The notes beneath the pieces are model-generated. The model was not told where the DNA came from. It worked only from the letters and a program-made list of their open reading frames with translations, and searched no databases. The translations under genes and the position numbers were made by a program. From NCBI GenBank assembly GCA_030608245.1, contig JAUWEO010000079.1, positions 1 through 7,816 on the forward strand: DNA of 7,816 bases, read 5' to 3'. Origin of the DNA: Candidatus Latescibacterota bacterium. Its GTDB lineage: Bacteria > Latescibacterota > MVCY01. Of the stretch, positions 1-6,044 are shown piece by piece (position 1 is the stretch's first letter; each line of letters begins with the position of its first letter).

Positions 1-296
1 AACATGCGCCCCGAATCATAAAGCTGGCAGGTGTAGGGGCTGTGCTGGCGAAGTCCTTCGCCAGAATATTCTACCGCAACGCCATAAACATTGGATTGCC
101 GGCCTTAGAGTGTAACACGGACGGGGTATCTGCAGGTGACCTGCTGGAGGTGGACTTTTCTGCGGGTTCAGTTTTCAACCGAACCAGGGGATTGGAACTC
201 AAAACCAGACCGCTTCCCCCGGTGATGCTAAGAATCCTCTCTGACGGTGGCTTGGTAGCTCATATCCAGAAATACGGGGATTTTAAGTTAGACTGA
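1..296 (+). CDS. leuD: 3-isopropylmalate dehydratase small subunit, C-terminal part (5' end outside window)
   Basis: Small (swivel-domain) subunit of isopropylmalate isomerase, which with LeuC interconverts 2- and 3-isopropylmalate in cytosolic leucine synthesis. The reading frame is open from the window edge: the first full codons read HAPRIIKLAGVGAV, preceded by a partial codon compatible with the E of the family's REHAP motif. The hallmark AKSFARIFYRNAINIGLP follows, then the GDLLEVDF segment and a normal C-terminus ending FKLD. About 97 residues are visible, against a usual total near 165, so roughly the first 40% is missing. The GTG at 42 is internal, not the start. A homoaconitase or citraconate-type small subunit cannot be fully excluded without the large subunit. 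The gene converges on apbE across a 53-nt spacer (297-349) in which I see no strong terminator hairpin. Confidence 0.93.
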   Translation, partial: HAPRIIKLAGVGAVLAKSFARIFYRNAINIGLPALECNTDGVSAGDLLEVDFSAGSVFNRTRGLELKTRPLPPVMLRILSDGGLVAHIQKYGDFKLD

Positions 297-349
297 ATGC
301 CAGTTCCGCTGATTGCCTTTCCTTACTTGTCAAATGTGATCCCTTAATG

Positions 350-1357
350 TCAAAACCCGGAGAGTTTATCCTTCACCCCCCCAGAGACCAAATATTCTAA
401 TTTCCCCTCTTTTTCAGAGAAGATCAGGGCTTCTACATCGTCCAACCGTTCAACTAACTCCATCCCTCTCTCCGGCCCCATGACGAAAACCGCTGTGGCC
501 AGAATGTCGGCATCTGTTGCCATTTGTGTCCAGACAGTGACGCTCACACACTTCCCAGCCGGGTATCCAGTGTGGGGGTCCAGAATGTGATGGTACGTTT
601 TCCCGTCCTTTACAAAGAATCTCTCGTAATCGCCTGAAGTTGCTACTGCCGGCAGTCCCACTTTCCCCACTCTAATGAGCTTTTCCTTCCCCCGGGGATG
701 GCGGATAGCAATCTGCCAGTCTCTGCCGGAGGGCTTCTTACCGTACAGGCGAACATCTCCTCCTGCGTCCACCAAGGCGCTTTTAGCGCCTCTCTCCTTC
801 AGAAACTCCACAGCGCAGTCCACCGCATAGCCTTTGGCTACCCCTCCTAAATCCAGCTTCATTCTTGGTTCCAGCAACCGAACCCTTCCTCCATCAAGCT
901 GAACATTCTGATAGCCAACCAGAGTGAGGGCAGCGGCAAGCCGTCCAGACAAAGGGACGGCGGGATTGGGCGAGTCAAATTCCCATAACTCTTTTATAGG
1001 TCCGATGGTAATGTCAAAGGCACCGCCTGAGAGTTCCGCGAAGTATTGGGACCTCTTGAACACCTGTTCCATTTCTGGCGAAATCGAAACCCGCTCTTGG
1101 CCAGCCGTTGAGTTAACAGAAGTGATCTCACTGGTGGGGGAATAGTTGTCCATCATCCGGTCAATCCGCTCCATCTCCTCGAAGACCTCTGTGAGCAGAT
1201 TCTGGGCAGTGGAGCTGTCTTTAGCACAGAGCTTGACTGTGACCACTGTATCCATCATAGGACGCACTGCCTCCCAGAGACGCACTGGACGATAAATCCT
1301 CCAGAAGGCAAGGACCACAAGCAGTACAAGCAGAAGATAGGAGATAATTCTTTTCAC
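350..1357 (-). CDS. apbE: FAD:protein FMN transferase, membrane-anchored (ApbE family)
   Basis: Transfers FMN from FAD onto a Ser/Thr of target flavoproteins (Rnf/Nqr-type subunits and extracellular flavoproteins), acting outside the cytoplasmic membrane. The 335 residues begin with an uncleaved-looking anchor (hydrophobic 4-18, no lipobox Cys) rather than the lipoprotein signal common in the family. Family landmarks occur in order: MMDT (34-37), GGAFDITIGP (111-120), DLGGVAKGYAVD (169-180), DAGGDVRLYG (197-206), TSGDYERFF (240-248), HHILDPHTGYPA (256-267) and the Mg-binding TDADILATA (281-289). All catalytic and metal positions look intact and the length is normal. The start is GTG, 2 nt after the PAP2 stop codon, with no convincing SD of its own, so translation probably depends on reinitiation from the upstream gene. 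No target flavoprotein is visible in the window. Confidence 0.93.
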   Translation of the reverse strand: MKRIISYLLLVLLVVLAFWRIYRPVRLWEAVRPMMDTVVTVKLCAKDSSTAQNLLTEVFEEMERIDRMMDNYSPTSEITSVNSTAGQERVSISPEMEQVFKRSQYFAELSGGAFDITIGPIKELWEFDSPNPAVPLSGRLAAALTLVGYQNVQLDGGRVRLLEPRMKLDLGGVAKGYAVDCAVEFLKERGAKSALVDAGGDVRLYGKKPSGRDWQIAIRHPRGKEKLIRVGKVGLPAVATSGDYERFFVKDGKTYHHILDPHTGYPAGKCVSVTVWTQMATDADILATAVFVMGPERGMELVERLDDVEALIFSEKEGKLEYLVSGGVKDKLSGF

Positions 1358-1359
1358 AG

Positions 1360-1938
1360 TCAGAACTCGATCTTTAGTATCTTATCCTGGAAATGAAGTA
1401 CGACCCTTGAACCGAAATACCCTAACAGGACGCCGGCCAAGACATCGGCGGGATAGTGCCTGCCCAGGTAGATCCTTGACAGACAGATAGTTGAAGCCAC
1501 GGCATAAGAGAGCGCACGATATCGAGGATAACGGTGGGCCAGGACGGTAGCTGTGGCAAAGCTTCCGGTGGCATGTCCGGAAGGAAAAGAGGAGTTAGAC
1601 CTGGAGTGGGTTCCCTCAGGCCTTCTTCGGTTGACCGAGAGCTTAAGCACTTGGGCAACTATCGCTGTAGCGGACATCGCAGTGAAGGCAAGCTTGCCTG
1701 TCTGCTTCTGGTAATTGTTACCGTAAGTGGAGAACATCAGGCAAAAACAAAGTCCGCTCTCTGGGTTGCCCAAATGGGTTGCAGTTTTCATCAGTACATC
1801 CATCGTCGGGGAACGGTAAGAATCGTGCAGAAGATCGTATAATCTCTCATCTATACTCTCTGCAGGGACAGAGGGGGTAAATAAAAAAAGGCCCAGAAAG
1901 AGGGAAAACAAGACTGGAAGAAAGATTTTTGTCTTCAC
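1360..1938 (-). CDS. PAP2-family membrane phosphatase
   Basis: Type 2 phosphatidic-acid phosphatase superfamily protein, likely to dephosphorylate a lipid phosphate or pyrophosphate (for example undecaprenyl pyrophosphate, phosphatidate or lipid A) on the outer face of the inner membrane. The three-part catalytic signature is complete: K99-x6-R106-P107, PSGH (119-122) and S154-R155-x5-H161-x3-D165. His122 and His161 are the expected acid/base and nucleophile. A signal peptide or first membrane helix covers about residues 5-26 (ending VPAES), and further hydrophobic stretches lie near 60-75, 83-97, 144-157 and 166-182. At 192 residues it is a compact member. The start is GTG, with AAGGA six bases upstream. 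It is first in a pair with apbE, 2 nt apart. Substrate cannot be assigned from sequence. Confidence 0.9.
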   Translation of the reverse strand: MKTKIFLPVLFSLFLGLFLFTPSVPAESIDERLYDLLHDSYRSPTMDVLMKTATHLGNPESGLCFCLMFSTYGNNYQKQTGKLAFTAMSATAIVAQVLKLSVNRRRPEGTHSRSNSSFPSGHATGSFATATVLAHRYPRYRALSYAVASTICLSRIYLGRHYPADVLAGVLLGYFGSRVVLHFQDKILKIEF

Positions 1939-1981
1939 CGTTTATCCTTAGTTCTGGTTTATGATTTACTTTGAGAATGAA

Positions 1982-1998
1982 GTTTGATCCGTTCGCAA
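1982..1998. repeat. 17-bp direct repeat, copy 1
   Basis: GTTTGATCCGTTCGCAA matches 3030-3046 at 16 of 17 bases in the same orientation. This copy lies 43 nt upstream of the PAP2 start and its last bases merge with the left arm of the palindrome at 1994-2066. It may be the end of a dispersed element or a shared upstream site. Confidence 0.6.
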
Positions 1999-2066
1999 AA
2001 AGCCGCATTTCCCCTCCCCTGTGGGGAGGGGATAAAGGGGAGGGGGAGTATTTTGGACTTTTTGCG
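1994..2066. repeat. MITE-like palindrome with inner GC-rich hairpin and G-quadruplex motif
   Basis: The outer arms are perfect 9-bp inverted repeats, CGCAAAAAG (1994-2002) and CTTTTTGCG (2058-2066). Inside them CCCCTCCCC (2011-2019) can pair across TGT with GGGGAGGGG (2023-2031), or alternatively with a second GGGGAGGGG at 2037-2045. The plus strand at 2023-2046 therefore has four runs of at least four G separated by A, ATAAA and A, a textbook intramolecular G-quadruplex pattern. Similar C-rich/G-rich tracts between inverted arms are familiar as dispersed non-coding repeats in environmental bacterial genomes. It lies upstream of the PAP2 gene and has no coding capacity of its own. Copy number in this genome cannot be judged here. 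Confidence 0.75.
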
Positions 2067-2123
2067 AGTCAAGTAAGTTTGTGCCCCAAAGAAAAGAGGC
2101 TACCCCGTCCGACTCAGAATAGA

Positions 2124-2155
2124 GTGGCAGAAGGTCTGAATGAACCTTCTGCCAC
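2124..2155. repeat. Perfect 12-bp stem hairpin downstream of the isomerase gene
   Basis: GTGGCAGAAGGT (2124-2135) and ACCTTCTGCCAC (2144-2155) are perfect inverted repeats around an 8-nt loop. The structure starts 16 nt past the stop codon of the minus-strand isomerase, the right place for a terminator of that gene. The base after the stem on that strand is not followed by a clean U run (it reads TCTATTCT), so a dispersed palindromic repeat or an RNA-stabilising 3' hairpin is equally likely. Confidence 0.65.
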
Positions 2156-2171
2156 CGTTGTTGACTTGTTG

Positions 2172-2999
2172 TCACAGGCAGATGAACTGAGAAAGGTGTT
2201 TGAATCCCAGGATCAGACCTTCTCTTCTGCGTTTCCCCTCAAATACAGGGTCTTCGTGTTCAATGGAGATCGCTCCATCGTAGCCCACATCCAGGAGGGC
2301 GGAGATAAACTGCTGCCAATCAATATCTCCCCATCCAGGGATTCTGAACCGCCACCAGCCCTGGCCCACAATGCCTTCCCGGGCCAGGATATCCTCCCGT
2401 ATCTCAGTATCTTTGGCATGGACGTGGTGAATCCTGCTGCCGTAATCTTTGACCGCCTGGATGTGATCTATATCCAGCCAGAATAAATGGGAGGGATCCA
2501 GCTCCAGTCCCAGGGTCTCAGAGGGAATAACGCCAAACATAGCGTCCCAGTCGGCTGGTCGAGAGCCCCCCCCGCCGTGACAGTTCTCAAACGCTATCTT
2601 TATCCCTTTGCGCGAGGCCTTCTCTACAATCGGCGACCACACTTCCTTGAACAGAGCGATGCTTTGCTCCACAGAACCTCCTTCTCCTTTGCCAGGGAAG
2701 GTGGTGAACACTTTTACTCCCAACATCTCACAGACATCCAAGGCCGTTAGGAGATACTCTGCCACCTGTTGGCCTTTGGTTCTGTCGGGATCCAACGGGT
2801 TGGAATAATGCCCGATGGCTGAGATATAGATCTTGTGTTTCTGGGCTGTTTTCCTGATTTTATCGGCCTCTTTTGGGGTCAGCTTTGTGGCATCCAAGGC
2901 AGACCCCGGACCGGCTGAGAGGGACAGACTGGTGAACCCCACCTGGGAGGCAAACTTCAGCTCGTCCTCTGAATAGTTGGTCAGAAATCCTACTTTCAT
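2172..2999 (-). CDS. Sugar phosphate isomerase/epimerase-like TIM-barrel protein
   Basis: AP-endonuclease-2/xylose-isomerase-like TIM barrel, a cytosolic metal-dependent fold used by sugar and inositol isomerases and epimerases. The 275 residues carry the expected metal-ligand series: E138 in FENC, D168 and H171 in LDPSHL, H194 in HHVHAKD, and E247 in SIEHED. The stretch GWWRFRIPGWGDIDWQQF (214-231) before the last ligand is typical of a large, mostly uncharacterised branch common in Planctomycetes- and Chloroflexi-like genomes. The start is ATG with a strong SD (AAAGGAG, 9-nt spacer). It stands alone, with spacers of 233 and 416 nt rich in palindromes on either side, so neighbours do not indicate a substrate. 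The fold is confident but the reaction is unknown. Confidence 0.85.
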   Translation of the reverse strand: MKVGFLTNYSEDELKFASQVGFTSLSLSAGPGSALDATKLTPKEADKIRKTAQKHKIYISAIGHYSNPLDPDRTKGQQVAEYLLTALDVCEMLGVKVFTTFPGKGEGGSVEQSIALFKEVWSPIVEKASRKGIKIAFENCHGGGGSRPADWDAMFGVIPSETLGLELDPSHLFWLDIDHIQAVKDYGSRIHHVHAKDTEIREDILAREGIVGQGWWRFRIPGWGDIDWQQFISALLDVGYDGAISIEHEDPVFEGKRRREGLILGFKHLSQFICL

Positions 3000-3029
3000 T
3001 GTGAGTCACTCCTTTCTGTAATTTCTAAG

Positions 3030-3046
3030 GTTTGATCCCTTCGCAA
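3030..3046. repeat. 17-bp direct repeat, copy 2
   Basis: GTTTGATCCCTTCGCAA, one mismatch from 1982-1998 and in the same orientation. It lies 30 nt upstream of the isomerase ATG, a position similar to that of copy 1 relative to the PAP2 gene. It is followed immediately by the hairpin at 3053-3071. Confidence 0.6.
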
Positions 3047-3052
3047 GCGCTC

Positions 3053-3071
3053 GTGCCGACCAAGTCGGCAC
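3053..3071. repeat. Hairpin, perfect 8-bp stem with 3-nt loop
   Basis: GTGCCGAC and GTCGGCAC flank the loop CAA. It sits between metG and the isomerase gene. No U run follows on either strand, so it is more like a small palindromic repeat than an intrinsic terminator. Confidence 0.65.
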
Positions 3072-3107
3072 CACGAAGGATGAAAACAGCGTCCAGAACC
3101 TCCCGAG

Positions 3108-3140
3108 AACCTCCCGCAGGTTTGGAACCTGCGGGAGGTT
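3108..3140. repeat. Hairpin, perfect 15-bp stem with 3-nt loop
   Basis: AACCTCCCGCAGGTT (3108-3122) is exactly the reverse complement of AACCTGCGGGAGGTT (3126-3140), with TGG as the loop. A partial copy of the left arm, AACCTCCCGAG, precedes it at 3098-3107. A perfect stem of this length outside a coding region suggests a mobile REP/MITE-like palindrome or recent duplication. No U tract follows on either strand, so an intrinsic terminator is unlikely. Confidence 0.75.
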
Positions 3141-3173
3141 GGTATCATTTTCGGAGCAAAAAGTCTAAGATCT

Positions 3174-3268
3174 ACCACAGAGATACGCAGACACGGACAA
3201 AAGCACGGATATAATTGCCTAATTATGTTACAAATGGGATCTCTTACATCCTCTGCGCCCTCTGTGGT
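3174..3268. repeat. About 95-bp element with ACCACAGAG terminal inverted repeats
   Basis: ACCACAGAG plus CGCAGA at 3174-3191 is mirrored by TCTGCG plus CTCTGTGGT at 3252-3268, the inner parts being offset by one base. The interior is AT-rich and non-coding. Sequences of the ACCACAGAG-x-CAGAG type recur as dispersed repeats in many environmental genomes (recalled from general knowledge, not searched). Together with the hairpins at 3053 and 3108 it fills most of the gene-poor stretch 3000-3415. Confidence 0.6.
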
Positions 3269-3296
3269 GAAATCAGGTTCAGGGACTTCTTACGAA

Positions 3297-3362
3297 TCAA
3301 TCAGGTTTCGGTTGAAAATGCTGCGGTTCCAAATTGCTATCAAATTTAGGGGATTTTTTCAA
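3297..3362 (-). CDS. Tiny ORF of 21 codons, TTG start overlapping the preceding stub (doubtful)
   Basis: A TTG at 3362 overlaps the stop of the 18-codon frame upstream (GGTTGA). It is preceded at 8 nt by AAAGGAGG, a near-consensus SD. The frame starts MKKSPKFDSNLE and ends after 21 codons at TGA, just before the 3174-3268 repeat zone. The SD and overlap geometry look like a genuine start of a following operon gene, but the product matches nothing I know. It may be the remaining 5' end of a lost gene, or chance. Confidence 0.25.
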   Translation of the reverse strand: MKKSPKFDSNLEPQHFQPKPD

Positions 3363-3415
3363 CCCGTTGGCCTCCTTTCGTTTTTTCTGACCTCGGTCAA
3401 CAGTAAATCTTTCAT
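3359..3415 (-). CDS. Tiny ORF of 18 codons abutting the metG stop (possible gene stub)
   Basis: The ATG follows the metG TGA directly (TGAATG). The last metG codons supply a strong SD, AAAGGAG, with 5 nt between AGGAG and the ATG. It encodes MKDLLLTEVRKNERRPTG and stops. The ribosome-binding geometry is as good as that of any full gene here, which suggests metG once had, or still has, a coupled downstream partner. No family is recognised, and a peptide this short could be fortuitous. Confidence 0.3.
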   Translation of the reverse strand: MKDLLLTEVRKNERRPTG

Positions 3416-5158
3416 TCAGTCTCCTTTCTCCAAATGTGCCACCTCCTCTTCCACTACACTCTCGTCCAGTTTCTTGAATAAAGGACGAGGTTGGGACAAT
3501 TGTTGCCCAGAAGGCAATTGACTGGGTGACCAGCTTAATTCTTTCCGGGGTTTTTTCCAGACCAACGCCTGGTGGCTCTCCTCTTTTTCCCGGAAGGTCT
3601 TGATCTCCGATTCTCCTGCAATGTCACCATTGTATCCCAGCATCTGGTGCAAGGCCTGAGATGAGAAAGGGAGAAAGGGTAAAAAGAGGGTCTTAAGGGA
3701 GTCAATGACTCGCAGACAGACAAAAAGCGTTGTTGCTGTTGTCTGAGGATTTGTCTTAATAGTGACCCAGGGCGTCTTGCTGTCGAAATAACGGTTGGCC
3801 TCTGCGGTCAGCTTCATAACCGCACTCAGGGCAGCTTTGAATCGGCACTGTTCAATCAATTGGCCCACGATACCGAATCCCTCCTCTATCTTGGCTAGCA
3901 TTGTCCGGTCGGCCTCATCCAGTTCCCCGGGAGTGGGCACCTGCCGGTCGAAGTTCTTGTAGGTAAAAGTCAGTATTCGGTGAACTAAGTTACCCCAGGT
4001 AGCCACCAGTTCATTGTTGTTGTGAAACCAGAATTCCTTCCAGGCGAAATCAGTGTCCCGACTCTCAGGGGCGTTGGCGGTAAGGTAATAACGCAGAGGG
4101 TCAGGGGCATGGCGGGAAAGGTAATCCGGCAGCCACACAGCCCAGTTGCGGCTGGTGGAGAACTTCTCTCCCTCGAGGGTAAGATATTCATTGGCAGGCA
4201 CATCGTAAGGCAGATTCAGATCCCCGTGGCCCATAAGCATAGCCGGCCAAATGATAGTATGAAAGGGTATGTTATCTTTGGCAATGAAGTAGTAGCTCCG
4301 GATCGGTTTCTGCCACCATTGGGTCCAACTGTCGGGCTGTCCGTTGTTCTGGGCCCATTCAATGGTACCCGAAAGGTATCCGATGACCGCCTCAAACCAG
4401 ACATAGATGCGTTTGTGCTCGTAGCCTTTCACCGGCACCGGGATGCCCCAATCAATATCTCGAGTAATAGGACGCCCCCTTAGACCTTCTTTGAGCAGAT
4501 TCAGGGTGAAGTTAGCTACATTGGGCCGCCAGTGTTTCTGTTTATTCACCCAATCTAAGAGGGGCTGCTGGAATTGAGAGAGGTCTAAGAAGAAGTGTTC
4601 TGTCTGGCGCACCGCCGGTCGATTGTGGCAGAATCGACAGCGAGGCTCAATTAGTCTCAGGGCATCGAACGGCTTGCCGCAGTTGTCGCACTGGTCACCC
4701 CGGGCCTCTGGAAAATCGCAGTAGGGACAGGTGCCCTCTACATAACGATCGGGCAGAGATCTCCTGCAGCGTTGGCAGTAAAAGGTTTCCATTTCTTTCT
4801 TGTAGATGTGCCCTTGATTCAAAAGCTTGAGAAACATATCCTGTGCCACCCGATAATGGTTCTCCGTATCGGTGTAGGTGAACAGGTCAAAGCTTAAGCC
4901 CAGTTGGGCAAAGCAGCTAATAAGCTCGTTGTGGTAGCGTTCGACGATCTGCTTGGGCGATACTCCCTCCTGCTCTGCTCGAACAGTGATGGGAGTACCG
5001 TGGGTATCGCTGCCGGAAACCATCAATACCTCGTTGCCCTTTAAACGATGGTAGCGGGCGAATATATCCGGCGGCAGATAGGCACCGGCTATGTGCCCTA
5101 AATGGCAAGACCCACTCACATAGGGCCAGGCGACAAAAACAGCAATCTTTTCGGCCAT
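3416..5158 (-). CDS. metG: Methionyl-tRNA synthetase, core form without C-terminal tRNA-binding domain
   Basis: Class I aminoacyl-tRNA synthetase that charges tRNA-Met in the cytosol. The HIGH motif is HLGH (19-22), and the KMSKS loop reads KFSTS (332-336), a variant also seen in other MetG lineages. Between them a zinc-binding connective peptide has four CxxC knuckles: C128/C131, C144/C147, C157/C160 and C174/C177, the two-zinc arrangement. YVWFEAVIGYLSGT (252-265), KDNIPFHTIIWPAMLMG (294-310) and NAPESRDTDFAW (362-373) are conserved core segments. The anticodon-binding helical domain follows. The protein ends near residue 580 with an acidic tail and lacks the EMAP-II-like tRNA-binding domain of longer MetGs. 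The start is ATG, with AGAGGA just upstream. It is preceded by a structured 172-nt leader and shows no T-box GGTGG-type element. Confidence 0.97.
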   Translation of the reverse strand: MAEKIAVFVAWPYVSGSCHLGHIAGAYLPPDIFARYHRLKGNEVLMVSGSDTHGTPITVRAEQEGVSPKQIVERYHNELISCFAQLGLSFDLFTYTDTENHYRVAQDMFLKLLNQGHIYKKEMETFYCQRCRRSLPDRYVEGTCPYCDFPEARGDQCDNCGKPFDALRLIEPRCRFCHNRPAVRQTEHFFLDLSQFQQPLLDWVNKQKHWRPNVANFTLNLLKEGLRGRPITRDIDWGIPVPVKGYEHKRIYVWFEAVIGYLSGTIEWAQNNGQPDSWTQWWQKPIRSYYFIAKDNIPFHTIIWPAMLMGHGDLNLPYDVPANEYLTLEGEKFSTSRNWAVWLPDYLSRHAPDPLRYYLTANAPESRDTDFAWKEFWFHNNNELVATWGNLVHRILTFTYKNFDRQVPTPGELDEADRTMLAKIEEGFGIVGQLIEQCRFKAALSAVMKLTAEANRYFDSKTPWVTIKTNPQTTATTLFVCLRVIDSLKTLFLPFLPFSSQALHQMLGYNGDIAGESEIKTFREKEESHQALVWKKPRKELSWSPSQLPSGQQLSQPRPLFKKLDESVVEEEVAHLEKGD

Positions 5159-5186
5159 TTTCCTCTCTTTTCCCTTCTCTTGGGGG

Positions 5187-5209
5187 TATCCATAACGGAG
5201 CTACGGATA
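5187..5209 (-). promoter_or_regulatory. Hairpin in the metG 5' leader
   Basis: On the transcribed strand UAUCCGUA and UAUGGAUA can form an 8-bp stem with one G-U pair and a 7-nt loop, ending 28 nt before the metG ATG. It lies just upstream of the purine-rich ribosome-binding region. The function is unknown: it may be a short 5' UTR structure, or chance. Confidence 0.35.
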
Positions 5210-5255
5210 AGCTGTAAGCGGGAAGGCAAACTTATTTACCAAACCGATGAAGTCC

Positions 5256-5306
5256 AAGCGAAGTTACCGCTTCAGTGGTTTACAATAAACCCGTAAACGG
5301 GTAACT
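5256..5306 (-). promoter_or_regulatory. Overlapping, mutually exclusive inverted repeats upstream of metG
   Basis: Four pairings compete. ACCCGT/ACGGGT (5289-5294 with 5297-5302), GGTTTA/TAAACC (5277-5282 with 5286-5291), GGTAACT/AGTTACC (5300-5306 with 5262-5268) and AAGCG/CGCTT (5256-5260 with 5268-5272). The first pair shares bases with the second and third, and the fourth encloses one arm of the third. The 5289-5302 hairpin lies about 30 nt past the nucleotidyltransferase stop and could be a weak terminator. The set also resembles an attenuator-like leader for metG. No leader peptide or known riboswitch core is recognised. Confidence 0.35.
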
Positions 5307-5330
5307 CCCAAACGCCAAAACTTCTTGCGC

Positions 5331-6044
5331 TTATTCCCACGACCTTATCATCTTCTCGGCAAATCCAAGGCTTTCCGGTGTATCTACATCTAACCAAAAC
5401 CTGTTGGTTATCTCATGGGACCGGGCCTTCTTCTGTTTAGCCAAAGCCTTCACTGCATCGGAAAGGGAACAAAATCCCTTGCGAACGGTTCGTTCCAGCA
5501 CCTTGAAGAAATTGGGAGAACAGAGAAACATACCTGTGTCTATTCCATTGTACTGCTCCAGTTGTTTTCCGATATCTTCTATTTTCCCCTGGCGCACTTT
5601 TACTTTGGTAGCATCGTGGATGTCAAAGATACTTTTAATACTCTTATCCACACAGAGTATGCTCTCTTCTCTGCCCAATTTGTGTCTCGTGAGGTCGGAA
5701 AGCGTTTTATGATCAAAGAGGTGATCTGACATCAACAGGACGAAATTGTTTTTTAGTAAGGGCTTTGCCTTCAAAACAGAGATGCCGTTAGGCCGCCACC
5801 ACTGAGAATTGTCCGCATATTCGATTTTTACCCCCAGCCGGCTTCCGTTGCCCAGTCTCGCTTTTAACCTATGTCCCAGATACCCGGTGACAACAACTAT
5901 CCGGTGTATTCCTGCCCTTTTCACCGAGAGAATAATCCTTTCTATCAAAGGAATACCTAAGACGGGAATAAGAGGTTTTGGGGTACGGCGAGTGTAAGAT
6001 TTCAGCCTTCTGCCTCTTCCCGCTGCTATTATCAAAGCTTTCAC
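5331..6044 (-). CDS. Sugar/polyol-phosphate nucleotidyltransferase, probably CTP:inositol-1-phosphate cytidylyltransferase type
   Basis: Would activate a phosphorylated alcohol with an NTP, releasing pyrophosphate. The best match is the cytidylyltransferase half (IPCT) of IPCT/DIPPS enzymes, giving CDP-inositol. The 237 residues cover one nucleotidyltransferase domain with intact chemistry: GRGRRL (9-14), PKPL (22-25), WWRPNGISVLKAK (82-94), the metal Asp in MSDH (D107), ATKVKV (145-150), DIGK (157-160), IDTGMFLCSP (168-177) and WLDVDTPE (217-224) for the second metal site. The NG-x-S, SDH and DATKV pattern is what points to IPCT rather than glucose-1-phosphate enzymes. A choline-phosphate cytidylyltransferase-like role is the main alternative. 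The GTG start overlaps the upstream stop as GTGA, with GGAGGAGG 10 nt before it inside the upstream gene, so the two are translationally coupled. Confidence 0.75.
   Translation of the reverse strand: MKALIIAAGRGRRLKSYTRRTPKPLIPVLGIPLIERIILSVKRAGIHRIVVVTGYLGHRLKARLGNGSRLGVKIEYADNSQWWRPNGISVLKAKPLLKNNFVLLMSDHLFDHKTLSDLTRHKLGREESILCVDKSIKSIFDIHDATKVKVRQGKIEDIGKQLEQYNGIDTGMFLCSPNFFKVLERTVRKGFCSLSDAVKALAKQKKARSHEITNRFWLDVDTPESLGFAEKMIRSWE

Noticed and set aside
338..347. TGATCCCTT near the leuD-apbE junction as a third copy of the 17-bp repeat
   Set aside because: Only nine bases match and the TCGCAA part is missing, so chance is a sufficient explanation.
1971..2486. Plus-strand open frame of 171 codons across the palindrome and the isomerase 3' end
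   Set aside because: It is antisense to the well-supported TIM-barrel gene and starts in repeat DNA, with PLWGGDKGEGE-type residues typical of translated repeats.
3382..3402. TGACC/GGTCA hairpin next to a run of six A/T as a metG terminator
   Set aside because: The stem is only 5 bp with a 2-nt loop. In the metG direction the run following it is A, not U, so it does not fit an intrinsic terminator.
3000..3415. CRISPR-like array suggested by several short repeats
   Set aside because: The repeats are unrelated palindromes of different lengths without regular spacers or a shared repeat unit.
4022..4483. Plus-strand open frame of 153 codons inside metG
   Set aside because: Wholly antisense to an intact metG with all motifs, and it has no recognisable domain.
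5159..5330. T-box or SAM riboswitch controlling metG
   Set aside because: No T-box GGTGG antiterminator core or SAM-I-like conserved cores were found. Only generic inverted repeats are present.
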